64,000 bases of DNA from an uncultured Paracoccaceae bacterium (GTDB taxonomy: Bacteria > Pseudomonadota > Alphaproteobacteria > Rhodobacterales > Rhodobacteraceae): contig CANMMF010000010.1 of the NCBI GenBank assembly GCA_947498985.1, positions 62,001 to 126,000 on the forward strand. The letters are read 5' to 3'. Positions within the stretch are counted from its first letter, which is position 1. Each line of letters begins with the position of its first letter. The position numbers and the translations under genes are program-made. Shown in pieces: positions 52,824 through 61,397 of the stretch. Under the pieces are notes generated by a model. It was not told where the DNA came from. It did not search any database and saw only the letters and a list, made by a program, of their open reading frames with translations.

Positions 52824-54211
52824 CCTACCGCTCCTATTTCGACTGTTTCGATCCGGCGCAGATCCGCAGGGATCACCCGGTGGGCGACGCGTTCCTGCCC
52901 ACCTTCAAGGGTATGAGCCGGGATGCGCTCTTTGCCCGTCAGGACGCGCTCTTTCGCAAGTCGCTGGCCTTTGCCTGGAAAGTGCCGTTCTACCAGCGGC
53001 TCTGGGGCGCCGAAGGGATCGAGCCCGGCGATATCGACGGGCTGGCCGACATCGCCAAACTGCCGACCTACGGCAAGGACGACCTCATGGCCTCGGTCGA
53101 GCATCACCCGCCGATGGGCGATTTTCACGGGCTCGATGTGGAGGACGGGGACCGGCGTCCGGTGGTCTTCCAGACCACCAGCGGCACCACCGGCAAGCCG
53201 CAACCGCTGCTTTACGGCCCCAAGAGCCGCGAGATCCAGGCGCTTTTGCTGGGACGGCTCTACCTGCTGCAGGGCCTGTCGGTCCGCGACGTGATCCACT
53301 CGGTCTACGGCCATGGCATGGTCAATGGCGGGCATTACGTGCGCGAGGCGATCAGCCATTGGGTCGGCGCGCAGATGCTGACGGCGGGCACCGGGATCGA
53401 GACGCGCTCGGAAAACCAGGTTGCGCTGATGCGCGATTTCGGTGCGACGGCGATTGTCGGCTTCGGCGATTATATCAAGCGGCTTGCGGATGTGGCGCGC
53501 GACAAGGGGCTGGAGCCCGGGCGCGACATCCCGGTGCGCGTCATCTCCGGCCATATGGGCGCCGAAAGCCCCGAGACCATGTCGGCGGCCTGGGGCGGGG
53601 CGGAGATCTACGACTGGTACGGGGTCGGCGACACCGGCATCATCGCAGGTCAGGGGCCTGACCGCGAAGGCATGCATGTGTGGGAGGACGCGCAGTACCT
53701 CGAACTGCTCGATGTCGACAGCGCAAAGCCGGTGGCGGTGGGCGAGATCGGCGACATGGTCTGCACCTGCCTTTACAAGGACGACGTCTTTCCGATCATC
53801 CGCTTCAACTCGCATGATGTGAGCCGCGAAGTGACCGGGCAGAACGCGCTTGGCCTGCCGTTCCGCCGGATCGAGGGCTTTCTGGGGCGCTCGGACAACA
53901 TGGTCAAGCTGCGCGGCATCAACATCTATCCGCAAGGCATCGGCGCGCTGCTGTCGGCGGCGTTCCCCGGCGCCACGGGGGAGTTTTTCTGCGAGGTGCG
54001 CCGCGACGGCGACCGCGAAGAGATGCTGGCCGTGGTCGAATGCGACACACAGGATGCAGAGATGCAGAGCGCGATGGAGGGCCATCTGCGCACCCGCCTC
54101 GGTGTCGGCATCGCCGTGCGGATCGTACCGCCGGGGGCCACAGCGGAGACCACGCAGATCGATAGCCGCCAGAAGCCGATCCGGCTGATCGACAAACGCA
54201 AGGCGTCCTGA
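52820..54211 (+). CDS. Phenylacetate-CoA ligase family protein (PaaK-like)
   Basis: A 463-residue ligase with 'FQTTSGTTGKPQP' (P-loop near residues 116-128), 'YDWYGVGDTGIIAGQ' and the C-terminal 'GRSDNMVKLRGINIYPQGI', all as in PaaK and coumarate-type ligases. It activates aromatic or other carboxylic acids to CoA esters with ATP. The stop is separated from the amidase start by 2 bp. Whether the substrate is aromatic cannot be seen. Confidence 0.85.
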   Translation: MTYRSYFDCFDPAQIRRDHPVGDAFLPTFKGMSRDALFARQDALFRKSLAFAWKVPFYQRLWGAEGIEPGDIDGLADIAKLPTYGKDDLMASVEHHPPMGDFHGLDVEDGDRRPVVFQTTSGTTGKPQPLLYGPKSREIQALLLGRLYLLQGLSVRDVIHSVYGHGMVNGGHYVREAISHWVGAQMLTAGTGIETRSENQVALMRDFGATAIVGFGDYIKRLADVARDKGLEPGRDIPVRVISGHMGAESPETMSAAWGGAEIYDWYGVGDTGIIAGQGPDREGMHVWEDAQYLELLDVDSAKPVAVGEIGDMVCTCLYKDDVFPIIRFNSHDVSREVTGQNALGLPFRRIEGFLGRSDNMVKLRGINIYPQGIGALLSAAFPGATGEFFCEVRRDGDREEMLAVVECDTQDAEMQSAMEGHLRTRLGVGIAVRIVPPGATAETTQIDSRQKPIRLIDKRKAS

Positions 54212-54213
54212 GC

Positions 54214-55479
54214 GTGGCGGGGTGTCCGGACAGGCTCGACGCGGCGCTGGCCCGGATCGAGGCGCGGAACGACGCGTTGCAGATCGTCACGTGCATGGAT
54301 GTCGAGGGCGCGCGCGCGGCGGCCGCGGCCTCGGACGCGCGCGCGGCCAAAGGCCAGAGCCTCGGCCCGCTCGACGGCAGGATCGTCGGGATCAAGGACA
54401 ACATCGCCGTGCGCGGCCTGCCCTGGACCGGCGGGCTGGAAGGGTATCGCGCCCGCATCGCGGCGCAGGACGCCACGGTGACGGCCCGGTTGCGTGATGC
54501 GGGCGCGGTGATCCTCTGCACGCTCAACATGCATGAGGGCGCGTTGGGTGCGACCACCGACAACCCCGCTTTCGGGCGCAGCGCCAACCCGCGCGACCCC
54601 TCTTGCACACCGGGAGGCTCGTCCGGCGGGTCGGGCGCCGCGGTGGCGGCGGGCTTTGTGGAGGCGGCGCTGGGAACCGACACGATGGGCTCGGTCCGGA
54701 TCCCTGCCGCCTATTGCGGCGTCACCGGCCTGAAACCCACCGAAGACGCCATGGATAGCGCCGGGCTTGTCCATCTCTCGCCATCCTTCGACACGATCGG
54801 GCCGCTGGCGCAGGACCCCGGCATGCTCTGGTCGCTCTTTGCAGCCATGCGCGATCCGGTGCCGCGCGCGGAGGCGTGTTTGCCGGACTTGCCGGAGATC
54901 ACGCTAGGTGTGCCCGTTCAGCTGGAGACGGTCGAACTCGAGCCCGCAGTGGCCGCCGGTTTCGACCGCGCGCGCGCAGTGCTGTCGGGGCGCGGCGCCA
55001 CGATCCGCAGCGTCGACCTCAAAGGCTGGGACCCGGCCCGCGCGCGCCGCGGCGGGCTGTTGATTGTCGAGGCGGAAGGCGCGGTGGCGTTGTCGGACCT
55101 GATGGACCGGCAAGACGGCATGAGCGACGCGCTGCGCGGGTTGCTGGCCTATGGCGCGGCCCTGCCCTCGGCCCGGATGGTCGATGCGCTGGCGCGGGTG
55201 CGCGCCGCCCGCCGCGCCGCCCGCCGCGCGCTGGCTCAGGTGGACGCCCTGCTGATGCCCACGGCGCCGCAGCGCGCCTTTGCCCATGGCAGCCCGGTGC
55301 CCGACAACCAGGCGGATCTGACCGCGCTGGCAAACTTTGCCGGATTGCCCGCGATCAGCCTGCCCGTCGCCTCAGACGAAGGCCTTCCCGCTGCGGTGCA
55401 ACTTGTCGGTCCGGACTGGTCGGAACAGGCGCTCTGCACGCTTGGCGGCGCCGTGCGCAGGGCGCTCGATCCGGCGTGA
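54214..55479 (+). CDS. Amidase signature family hydrolase
   Basis: A 421-residue amidase. The catalytic triad is visible: Lys in 'RIVGIKDNIAV', the cis-Ser in 'PGGSSGGSGAA', and the nucleophile Ser in 'DTMGSVRIP', where the usual Gly is Met. The start is a GTG at 54214, fixed by the 2-bp gap to the ligase gene. It is the last gene of its operon and ends 3 bp from the convergent enoyl-CoA hydratase gene. The second amidase of the island; it could cleave a side-chain or ring-opened amide. Confidence 0.85.
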   Translation: MAGCPDRLDAALARIEARNDALQIVTCMDVEGARAAAAASDARAAKGQSLGPLDGRIVGIKDNIAVRGLPWTGGLEGYRARIAAQDATVTARLRDAGAVILCTLNMHEGALGATTDNPAFGRSANPRDPSCTPGGSSGGSGAAVAAGFVEAALGTDTMGSVRIPAAYCGVTGLKPTEDAMDSAGLVHLSPSFDTIGPLAQDPGMLWSLFAAMRDPVPRAEACLPDLPEITLGVPVQLETVELEPAVAAGFDRARAVLSGRGATIRSVDLKGWDPARARRGGLLIVEAEGAVALSDLMDRQDGMSDALRGLLAYGAALPSARMVDALARVRAARRAARRALAQVDALLMPTAPQRAFAHGSPVPDNQADLTALANFAGLPAISLPVASDEGLPAAVQLVGPDWSEQALCTLGGAVRRALDPA

Positions 55480-55482
55480 GCG

Positions 55483-56250
55483 TCAGCGGAATACGGGTTT
55501 GCGCTTTTGCCGGAACGCGGCGACCCCTTCGGTGAAATCCGGCCCGGCAAAGCTCGCCTCGAAGCGCGCGCGCAAGGCAGCATCGGGCCCGTCGCCGGTG
55601 GCCGCCGCGGCAACCGTCGCCTTGGCAATCGCGAGGCTCTCTCGCGAGAGCCCCGCCAGCGTGCCCGCGTAATCCTCAAGCAGAGCCTCGAGCGCGTCCG
55701 CGGGCACAACCCTGTCCACCAGTCCTACCGACAGCGCCTCTTCGGCAGAGAGCAGCCGGGCGGAGAACAGGATATCCCTGGCCGCCGACGGCCCCACCGT
55801 CTGCACCAGCCGCGCCGTGTCCTCATAGCTGTAGGCAAGCCCCAGCCGCGCAGGCGTGATCGCAAAGCGGCTGCGCTCGGTGGCAAAGCGCAGATCCGCA
55901 TGCAGCGCCAGCCCGCAACCGCCGCCGACGCAGACCCCGTCGATGGCCGCGATCACCGGACAGGGCAGATCGGCCAGTGCCTGCTGGCCCGCGCGCACCG
56001 CGGCATTGGCCGCCGCGATGCTGGCCGGATCGCCGTAAACCGCGTCAAACTCGCCGATATCGGCTCCGGCCGAAAAATGCCCGCCTGCGCCCGCGATGAT
56101 CACCACCCGCGCCTGCGCCTGCGCAAGATCCGCGCAGATCTGCGGCAAGGCGCGCCACATGGCCTGACTGATCGCATTGCGCTTTTCCGGCGCGTTGAGC
56201 GTGATGCGCGCGATGGCGCCGGGCTCGACCCGAAGGGACGTCAAAGACAT
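55483..56250 (-). CDS. Enoyl-CoA hydratase/isomerase family protein
   Basis: A 255-residue crotonase. The oxyanion-hole segments 'GGHFSAGADI' (near 55-64) and 'VGGGCGLALHADLRFA' (near 107-122) are present. The ATG at 56250 lies 10 bp inside the end of the serine hydrolase-like gene; the upstream extension of the frame has no family similarity. It is the last gene of the MaoC, acyl-CoA dehydrogenase, serine hydrolase, crotonase operon, which is a plausible beta-oxidation cassette. Confidence 0.9.
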   Translation of the reverse strand: MSLTSLRVEPGAIARITLNAPEKRNAISQAMWRALPQICADLAQAQARVVIIAGAGGHFSAGADIGEFDAVYGDPASIAAANAAVRAGQQALADLPCPVIAAIDGVCVGGGCGLALHADLRFATERSRFAITPARLGLAYSYEDTARLVQTVGPSAARDILFSARLLSAEEALSVGLVDRVVPADALEALLEDYAGTLAGLSRESLAIAKATVAAAATGDGPDAALRARFEASFAGPDFTEGVAAFRQKRKPVFR

Positions 56251-57365
56251 GCGTAAACCTCTCTGATCAGCGCCCGGCACCGCGGAGAGGAGCCAAGCGT
56301 CGCATCCATGTGACCGGTGACATACCCGAAAGCCAGCCCGGCATCGGGATCGGCAAAGCCCTGCGCGCCGCCGGCCCCCCAATAGCCCATGCTGCGCGGG
56401 TTGGGACCGAAATCGAGCAACGGCGGGGCGGAAAGCTCCATCCCTTCGCCAAGACGCAACGGCAGGCCCAGAACCGCATCCGCATCGGTGCGCGCCACTT
56501 CCTGCCCGATGGCGCGGCGGCGCTCCGGGCTTAGAAAGTCGCCGGCGATGAACGCCTCGTAAAGCCGCGCGATCCCGGCGGCGGTGGCATGCCCGCTGCC
56601 CGACCCGATCACCGTGCTCTGCCAGCGTTCGGAGGTGAAGGTCTCCTCGGGATCGAAAAAGGCCATGGAGCGGGCAAAAAGCGTCTCGGGCGCGTCGCGC
56701 ATCGCGCGGAACAGCCCGCCAGGATCGTCCTGCGTCAGAACTGCCGTGCGCGCGCGGTCTTGCGGGCTCAGGCCAATGGTAAAATCCGCGCCAAGCGGGC
56801 CGGTCAGAACCCGCGCGATCAATGTGCGGATGTCCTCTCGGGTTGCGGCCTCAAGGATCGCCGTCAGCAACGTGCCGTAGGTCATGTTGTGATAGGCCGG
56901 CGCGGCCCGGAGCGGTGTCACCGGCGCCGAGGCCGCAAGCGCCGCGGCCATGGCGGGCTGATCGTAGAGCAATCCGTTTGGTACCGCGGTTTCGGTGGCA
57001 GGCAGCCCGGCCCGGTGGGTCAGCACATCGTGTAGCGTGATTGCGTCTTTGCCCTTGGCCGCGAAGGCAGGCCAGAGCGTTGCCACACAGGTGCCCGGAT
57101 CCAGAACCCCGCGATCCACCAGCTTCTGCGTCAGCAGCACGAAGACGCCCTTGGTCACGGAGAAGCAGCAGGCCAGCGTGTCCTTGTCCCAGGCCAATCC
57201 GCTTTCCGGATCGCGCATCCCGCCGCGGATGTCGAGCACCGCGCGCCCGTCCAGCCGCAAGGCCAGCCCGCCCCGCTCGCCGCCCATGGCCACGCTCTCG
57301 GCAAACGCCTCGGCCACGCGGCGAAAGGCCGGATCCACATGGCCGTCGATGCCCTCCGGCAGCAA
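56241..57365 (-). CDS. Beta-lactamase class C-type serine hydrolase/esterase
   Basis: A 374-residue penicillin-binding-protein fold. The SxxK motif is S69-V-T-K72 and the YxN motif is Y158-H-N160; the third motif region reads 'GYWGAGGAQG'. Without a signal peptide it is cytoplasmic, like EstB-type esterases that open lactones or cleave esters and some amides. The start appears to be a TTG at 57365, 4 bp after the acyl-CoA dehydrogenase stop; a GTG ten codons in is an alternative. In this pathway it could open a lactone or lactam. Confidence 0.8.
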   Translation of the reverse strand: MLPEGIDGHVDPAFRRVAEAFAESVAMGGERGGLALRLDGRAVLDIRGGMRDPESGLAWDKDTLACCFSVTKGVFVLLTQKLVDRGVLDPGTCVATLWPAFAAKGKDAITLHDVLTHRAGLPATETAVPNGLLYDQPAMAAALAASAPVTPLRAAPAYHNMTYGTLLTAILEAATREDIRTLIARVLTGPLGADFTIGLSPQDRARTAVLTQDDPGGLFRAMRDAPETLFARSMAFFDPEETFTSERWQSTVIGSGSGHATAAGIARLYEAFIAGDFLSPERRRAIGQEVARTDADAVLGLPLRLGEGMELSAPPLLDFGPNPRSMGYWGAGGAQGFADPDAGLAFGYVTGHMDATLGSSPRCRALIREVYACL

Positions 57366-57369
57366 GACG

Positions 57370-58533
57370 TCAGACAGGATTGCGCTCGATCAGCTGCTTG
57401 GCGATGATCATGCGCTGGATCTCGTTGGTGCCTTCGCCGATGCACATGAGCGGCGCGTCGCGGAAATAACGCTCCACGTGGTATTCCTTGGAATAGCCAT
57501 AGCCGCCATGGATGCGCATCGCCTCCAGCGAGTTTTCCACCGCCGCTTCGGAGGCGAAATACTTGGCCATGCCCGCCTCCATGTCGCAGCGCTCGCCGCT
57601 GTCATAGGCGCGCGCGGCGTCGTAGGTCAGAAGCTTGGCCGCCTGCAGCCGGGTCGCCATTTCGCCCAGCTTGAGCTGGATCGCCTGATGCGCCGAGATC
57701 GGCTTGCCAAAGGTTTTGCGGGTCTGCGCATAGGCCACGCTGTCATTGAGCGCCGCCGCTGCCAGACCGCAACCGCGTGCGGCGATGTTGATGCGGCCCA
57801 GCTCCAGCCCGCCCAGCGCCGCCTGCATGCCGCGGCCCTCGACGCCGCCGATCAGCCGGTCGGCGGGCACGCGGTAGTCCTGAAACACCAGCTCGGCGCT
57901 GTCGATGCCCTTGTAGCCCAGCTTTTCGAGCTTTTTCGACACGGTGAAGCCCTCGCCCTTCTCGGCGATCAGCATCGACATGCCCTTGTGGCGCGGATCG
58001 GCGTCGGGGTCGGTCTTGACCAGCAGCGCGTAGACCTGGCCCTTTATGCCATTGGTGATCCAGGTCTTGGTGCCGTTGACCACATAATCGTCGCCATCGC
58101 GGGTGGCGCGGGTGCGGATCGCCTGCAGATCGGTGCCCGCATCGGGTTCGGTCAGCGCCAGACCGCCGCGCAGATCGCCGCTGGCAAAGCGCGGCAGCCA
58201 GTGTTCCTTTTGCGCCTCGGTGCCCGTGCGGGTCACGCAGGCGGCCATGATCAGGTGGCTGTTGATGATGCCGGTCAGCGACATCCAGACGCTGGCGATG
58301 CTCTCGATGATGCGCGCGTAGGTTGTCGCCGAGAGGCCTAGCCCGCCATATTCCACCGGGATCGTCGCGCCGAAAAGGCCCATCTCGGCCATCTGGTCGG
58401 CCATCTGCTGCGGATATTCATCCGCATGTTCGAGCTTCAGGACATGGGGTCTCACGTCCCGTTCCAGCCATTTCTCGATACTGTCTAGCATCATCCGGTC
58501 TTCGTCGGTCAGGTCAGTGGCATGCATGTTCAT
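57370..58533 (-). CDS. Acyl-CoA dehydrogenase
   Basis: A 387-residue FAD enzyme, nearest in appearance to short/branched-chain or benzylsuccinyl-type acyl-CoA dehydrogenases: 'ALTEPDAGTDLQAIRT', 'KTWITNGIKGQVYALLVKTD' and the catalytic-base region 'CIGEGTNEIQRMIIAKQLIER'. The ATG at 58533 follows ggaggag. It is the second gene of the operon, between MaoC and the serine hydrolase-like gene, and should desaturate the CoA ester for the hydratases. Confidence 0.9.
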   Translation of the reverse strand: MNMHATDLTDEDRMMLDSIEKWLERDVRPHVLKLEHADEYPQQMADQMAEMGLFGATIPVEYGGLGLSATTYARIIESIASVWMSLTGIINSHLIMAACVTRTGTEAQKEHWLPRFASGDLRGGLALTEPDAGTDLQAIRTRATRDGDDYVVNGTKTWITNGIKGQVYALLVKTDPDADPRHKGMSMLIAEKGEGFTVSKKLEKLGYKGIDSAELVFQDYRVPADRLIGGVEGRGMQAALGGLELGRINIAARGCGLAAAALNDSVAYAQTRKTFGKPISAHQAIQLKLGEMATRLQAAKLLTYDAARAYDSGERCDMEAGMAKYFASEAAVENSLEAMRIHGGYGYSKEYHVERYFRDAPLMCIGEGTNEIQRMIIAKQLIERNPV

Positions 58534-58546
58534 CACGGGCTCCTCC

Positions 58547-59065
58547 CTAATAGCCGGCTTTCTCTTCGGCATCCGATCCGCGCCGGGCGACCAGAATCGT
58601 ACGTTCGTATGTGCAGACGGTTTTCCCGTCCTGATTGAACCCGCTGGTGCGCACGGTCACAATGCCGGCGGTCGGGCGGGACTTGCTTTCGCGTTTCGAC
58701 AGAACCTCGCTTTCGGCGGTCAGCGTGTCACCGACAAAAAGCGGAAAGGTCAGCTTGATATCGGACCAGCCGAGATTGGCGATGGCCTTCTGGCTCACAT
58801 CCGACACGCTCATCCCCGACATCAGCGCCACCGTAAAGGGCGAAGCGACGATCGGTTTGCCGAACTCCGAATGTTTGGCATATTCGGCGTCGAAATGCAG
58901 CGGATGCGTGTTCATCGTCAGCAAGGTGAACCAGGTGTTGTCGGTTTCGGTGATGGTCCGGCCGGGGCGGTGCTCGTAGACATGGCCAACCTCGAAATCC
59001 TCGAAATAGCGCCCGAAGCGCTCCCGGAAACGGTTTTCACCGACCTGTTCCGCATGTCCAACCAT
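58547..59065 (-). CDS. MaoC-family (R)-hydratase
   Basis: A 172-residue hot-dog-fold hydratase. The catalytic Asp and His are in 'ETDNTWFTLLTMNTHPLHFD' (near residues 40-59), a form also seen in mesaconyl-CoA hydratase-like proteins. The ATG at 59065 follows gggaggag at ideal distance; a longer frame reaches into the operator region and is rejected. It is the first gene of an operon preceded by two GntR-type operators. Confidence 0.85.
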   Translation of the reverse strand: MVGHAEQVGENRFRERFGRYFEDFEVGHVYEHRPGRTITETDNTWFTLLTMNTHPLHFDAEYAKHSEFGKPIVASPFTVALMSGMSVSDVSQKAIANLGWSDIKLTFPLFVGDTLTAESEVLSKRESKSRPTAGIVTVRTSGFNQDGKTVCTYERTILVARRGSDAEEKAGY

Positions 59066-59095
59066 CGGGTCTCCTCCCTCGGCACGTGGTGTCAT

Positions 59096-59111
59096 ATTTG
59101 TCCGGACAAAT
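59096..59111. promoter_or_regulatory. GntR-type operator, perfect 16-bp palindrome
   Basis: ATTTGTCCGGACAAAT, identical to the centre of the site at 12250. It lies 31 bp upstream of the MaoC start on the minus strand and should block transcription of that operon. Confidence 0.75.
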
Positions 59112-59126
59112 GCGCTATTGCCGCGG

Positions 59127-59142
59127 GTTTGTCCAGACAAGC
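59127..59142. promoter_or_regulatory. Second GntR-type operator, one mismatch in the core
   Basis: GTTTGTCCAGACAAGC has core GTCCAGAC, with its centre 31 bp (three helical turns) from the perfect site. It ends just before the stop codon of the upstream MmgE/PrpD gene. Confidence 0.6.
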
Positions 59143-60528
59143 CTAGTCCTTTGTCGCCACTGTCAACTGCGCCAGCCGCGCGGCATCGGGCAGATCCTCA
59201 ATGCCTGCGACGGCGTCTTCCAGCGCCTCTCCCTGCGTTTTGGCGGGCGGGTGCGCGGCATATCCGATGCAGCGGCGAAACTTGGCGATGTTCTGCGCGT
59301 CGCTCAGCGGAGCCTTGGGGTGGCCCAGCACATGCGGCAGCGTCACCTCGTGCTGCCGCCCGTCCGCGAGACCGAAGAGAAAGCGCTGCGGGTCCAGCGC
59401 GTTCTCGTTGGGGTTGTCGTCGAGTTGCAGGGTCACCTTGGCCGCCTGCGCATGCACAAGCGGGTCCGACAGCGCGTCGGGCCGGAATTCCGCCACATCG
59501 ACCTGCCCGCGCGCGAGATACGCGCCCGCCACATAGGCCAGGCACAGCTTGGCGTAATTCGCGGATGGCGCGGGCGTGTCGGGTCGGCCGACCAGCCGGT
59601 AGACCAGCGGCGGCACATGGCCGGTGATGGTCTCGATCTGCTCGGCGCCGATCCCAAGCTCCCGCGTCACCTGTTGCAGCGCATGCACCACGCCATGGGT
59701 CAGCCGCCCGGACGGAAACGGCTTGTGCGCCAGGTGCGAGATCTGCCATTCGCGGCCCATGCGGCTCCAGATCTCGTCCAGATCGAACTGATCCCCCTCG
59801 AACATCCGAAAATAGCCATAAGGCCCGTCAAGAATGTCATGCGGCCCGACCAGACCCGAGGCCGCGAGATCGACCGCCGACAAGGCGCCACGCGCGTTGA
59901 AGCCGATCTGCAGGCCCAGCACCGGAGAGCCCTCGGTATGCGGCTGCAACGTGCCCGAGGTCTGGCCATACATCACCCCCAGCGCGTTTTTCACGCCTTC
60001 CGTGTCGAGCCCTTCGAGCCGCGCAATCGCGGCGGTCGCCCCGAAGCCGCCAGCCGTCGCAGGCCGGAAAAACCGCACCGGCCCTTTGGAGGCCACGCCG
60101 AACAGCGTCGCGATATCGACCCCGATGGCCAGCGCCAGCAGGAAATCGCGCCCCGTGACCGGGCGCAGGGCCGCGCTGCGCCGTTCCACATAAGCCATGA
60201 GCGCGCTCAGCACCGTGGCCATCGGATGCACCACCGCGCCCTCATGCACGCAGTCATATTCCAGGCAATGGATCTGGTAGGCGTTCACGATGGCCGCGGA
60301 TTGCGCGGGCAGGCGTTCGCCGGTGACCCAGACCGTGGCCTCGTCTGCGCTGCCCCAGCCCGAGACCGTGCGGACCAGATCGGGCACCGACGCGCCGCAG
60401 GAGCCCGCCATGCCGACGCCGAGACTGTCGAGCAGGAAGGTCTTTGCCTTGGCCAGGTCCGCCTCGCCAAGATCGGAGAACTGCGCGCCGGTGACATGTC
60501 CGGCGATCCGGTCGATGCCCGCGCTCAT
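59143..60528 (-). CDS. MmgE/PrpD family protein
   Basis: A 461-residue member of the PrpD superfamily ('DSLGVGMAGSCGA' near 34-46, 'HCLEYDCVHEGAVVHPMATVLSAL' near 87-110). It is only distantly related to the one at 51462. The ATG at 60528 overlaps the stop of the deacetylase gene (ATGA). Its stop lies directly against the operator pair that controls the next operon. The role is probably dehydration, decarboxylation or epimerisation of a branched or unsaturated acid. Confidence 0.85.
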   Translation of the reverse strand: MSAGIDRIAGHVTGAQFSDLGEADLAKAKTFLLDSLGVGMAGSCGASVPDLVRTVSGWGSADEATVWVTGERLPAQSAAIVNAYQIHCLEYDCVHEGAVVHPMATVLSALMAYVERRSAALRPVTGRDFLLALAIGVDIATLFGVASKGPVRFFRPATAGGFGATAAIARLEGLDTEGVKNALGVMYGQTSGTLQPHTEGSPVLGLQIGFNARGALSAVDLAASGLVGPHDILDGPYGYFRMFEGDQFDLDEIWSRMGREWQISHLAHKPFPSGRLTHGVVHALQQVTRELGIGAEQIETITGHVPPLVYRLVGRPDTPAPSANYAKLCLAYVAGAYLARGQVDVAEFRPDALSDPLVHAQAAKVTLQLDDNPNENALDPQRFLFGLADGRQHEVTLPHVLGHPKAPLSDAQNIAKFRRCIGYAAHPPAKTQGEALEDAVAGIEDLPDAARLAQLTVATKD

Positions 60529-61397
60529 GCCCTGCCCTCCCATGGGCAGCATTCCGCAAAGCGTTCGGCGATGGCGCGCCGCGTGGTGATCCAGACGTCG
60601 TCATGGCCGGTGACGTGATCGAGAAACGCCTTGAGCGCCCAGATCCGCCCGGGCCGCCCGACGATGCGCAGATGCAGGCCAAAGCTCATCATCCGCGGGC
60701 CTTCCTCTGCGGCCTCCGCGCGCAGCCAGTCAAAGGTCCGGATGGCGTAGTCAAGCCAGTCCTGCGGCGTCAAGGCGGGCGCCACCCACATCTTCATGTC
60801 GTTGCTGTCGAGCGCGTAGGGCACGCAGACCAAAGGCCGGTCCGCGCCTTCGGGCAGCTCCCAGAACGGCACATCGGCGGAATAGTCGTCCATGTGGTAA
60901 AGAAACCCCGCCTCCGACAGCAGGCGCCGGGTGTTTTCGGTGTGCAGGTAGCGCGAGAGCCAGCCCGCGGGCCGCGCGCCGGTGGTTGTCTCGAAGCTGG
61001 TCACGGCGCGCGCGATGGTCTCGCGCTCGCGGTCCTCTTTCTGGCTGAACGTGTGGGTCCAGCGCCAGCCATGCGAGCAGATCTCATGCCCGTCGGCGAC
61101 CACCTGCCGCGTGAGTTCCGGCGCTTCCTCCAGCGACATGGCGGCGGCGGTCACGGTCGAGGTCACGCCGTACTCCTTGAGCATCCGGAAGATCCGCGGC
61201 CCGCCGGTGGTGATGCCGTAACGGTAATTCGATTCGTTGCCGTAGTTGCGGATCGGGATGCCCAGCGCGACGCCCAGCTCATCCACCGGCTCGGGCTTCT
61301 TGTCGCCGCGCGCGATCGACATTTCAGAGCCTTCCTCGATATTCACGACAATCGAGAGCGCCAGCGTCTTGCCATCGGGCCAGGTGAGTTCAGGCAT
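60525..61397 (-). CDS. Polysaccharide deacetylase family protein, PuuE-like
   Basis: A 290-residue NodB-fold protein. The N-terminal 'LSIVVNIEEGSE' (residues 14-25), 'ESNYRYG' and 'GHEICSHGWRWTH' match the branch that includes the allantoinase PuuE and related cyclic-amide hydrolases rather than polysaccharide-acting enzymes. It has no signal peptide, consistent with a cytoplasmic amide substrate. It overlaps the GMC gene by 8 bp and the MmgE/PrpD gene by 4 bp. Ring opening of a lactam or hydantoin-like compound is a reasonable hypothesis. Confidence 0.75.
   Translation of the reverse strand: MPELTWPDGKTLALSIVVNIEEGSEMSIARGDKKPEPVDELGVALGIPIRNYGNESNYRYGITTGGPRIFRMLKEYGVTSTVTAAAMSLEEAPELTRQVVADGHEICSHGWRWTHTFSQKEDRERETIARAVTSFETTTGARPAGWLSRYLHTENTRRLLSEAGFLYHMDDYSADVPFWELPEGADRPLVCVPYALDSNDMKMWVAPALTPQDWLDYAIRTFDWLRAEAAEEGPRMMSFGLHLRIVGRPGRIWALKAFLDHVTGHDDVWITTRRAIAERFAECCPWEGRA

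Noticed and set aside
54223-54232. TGTCCGGACA palindrome near the amidase start as a further operator
   Set aside because: Only 10 bp match, the flanks lack the AT arms of the other sites, and it lies within codons of a downstream gene in an operon.
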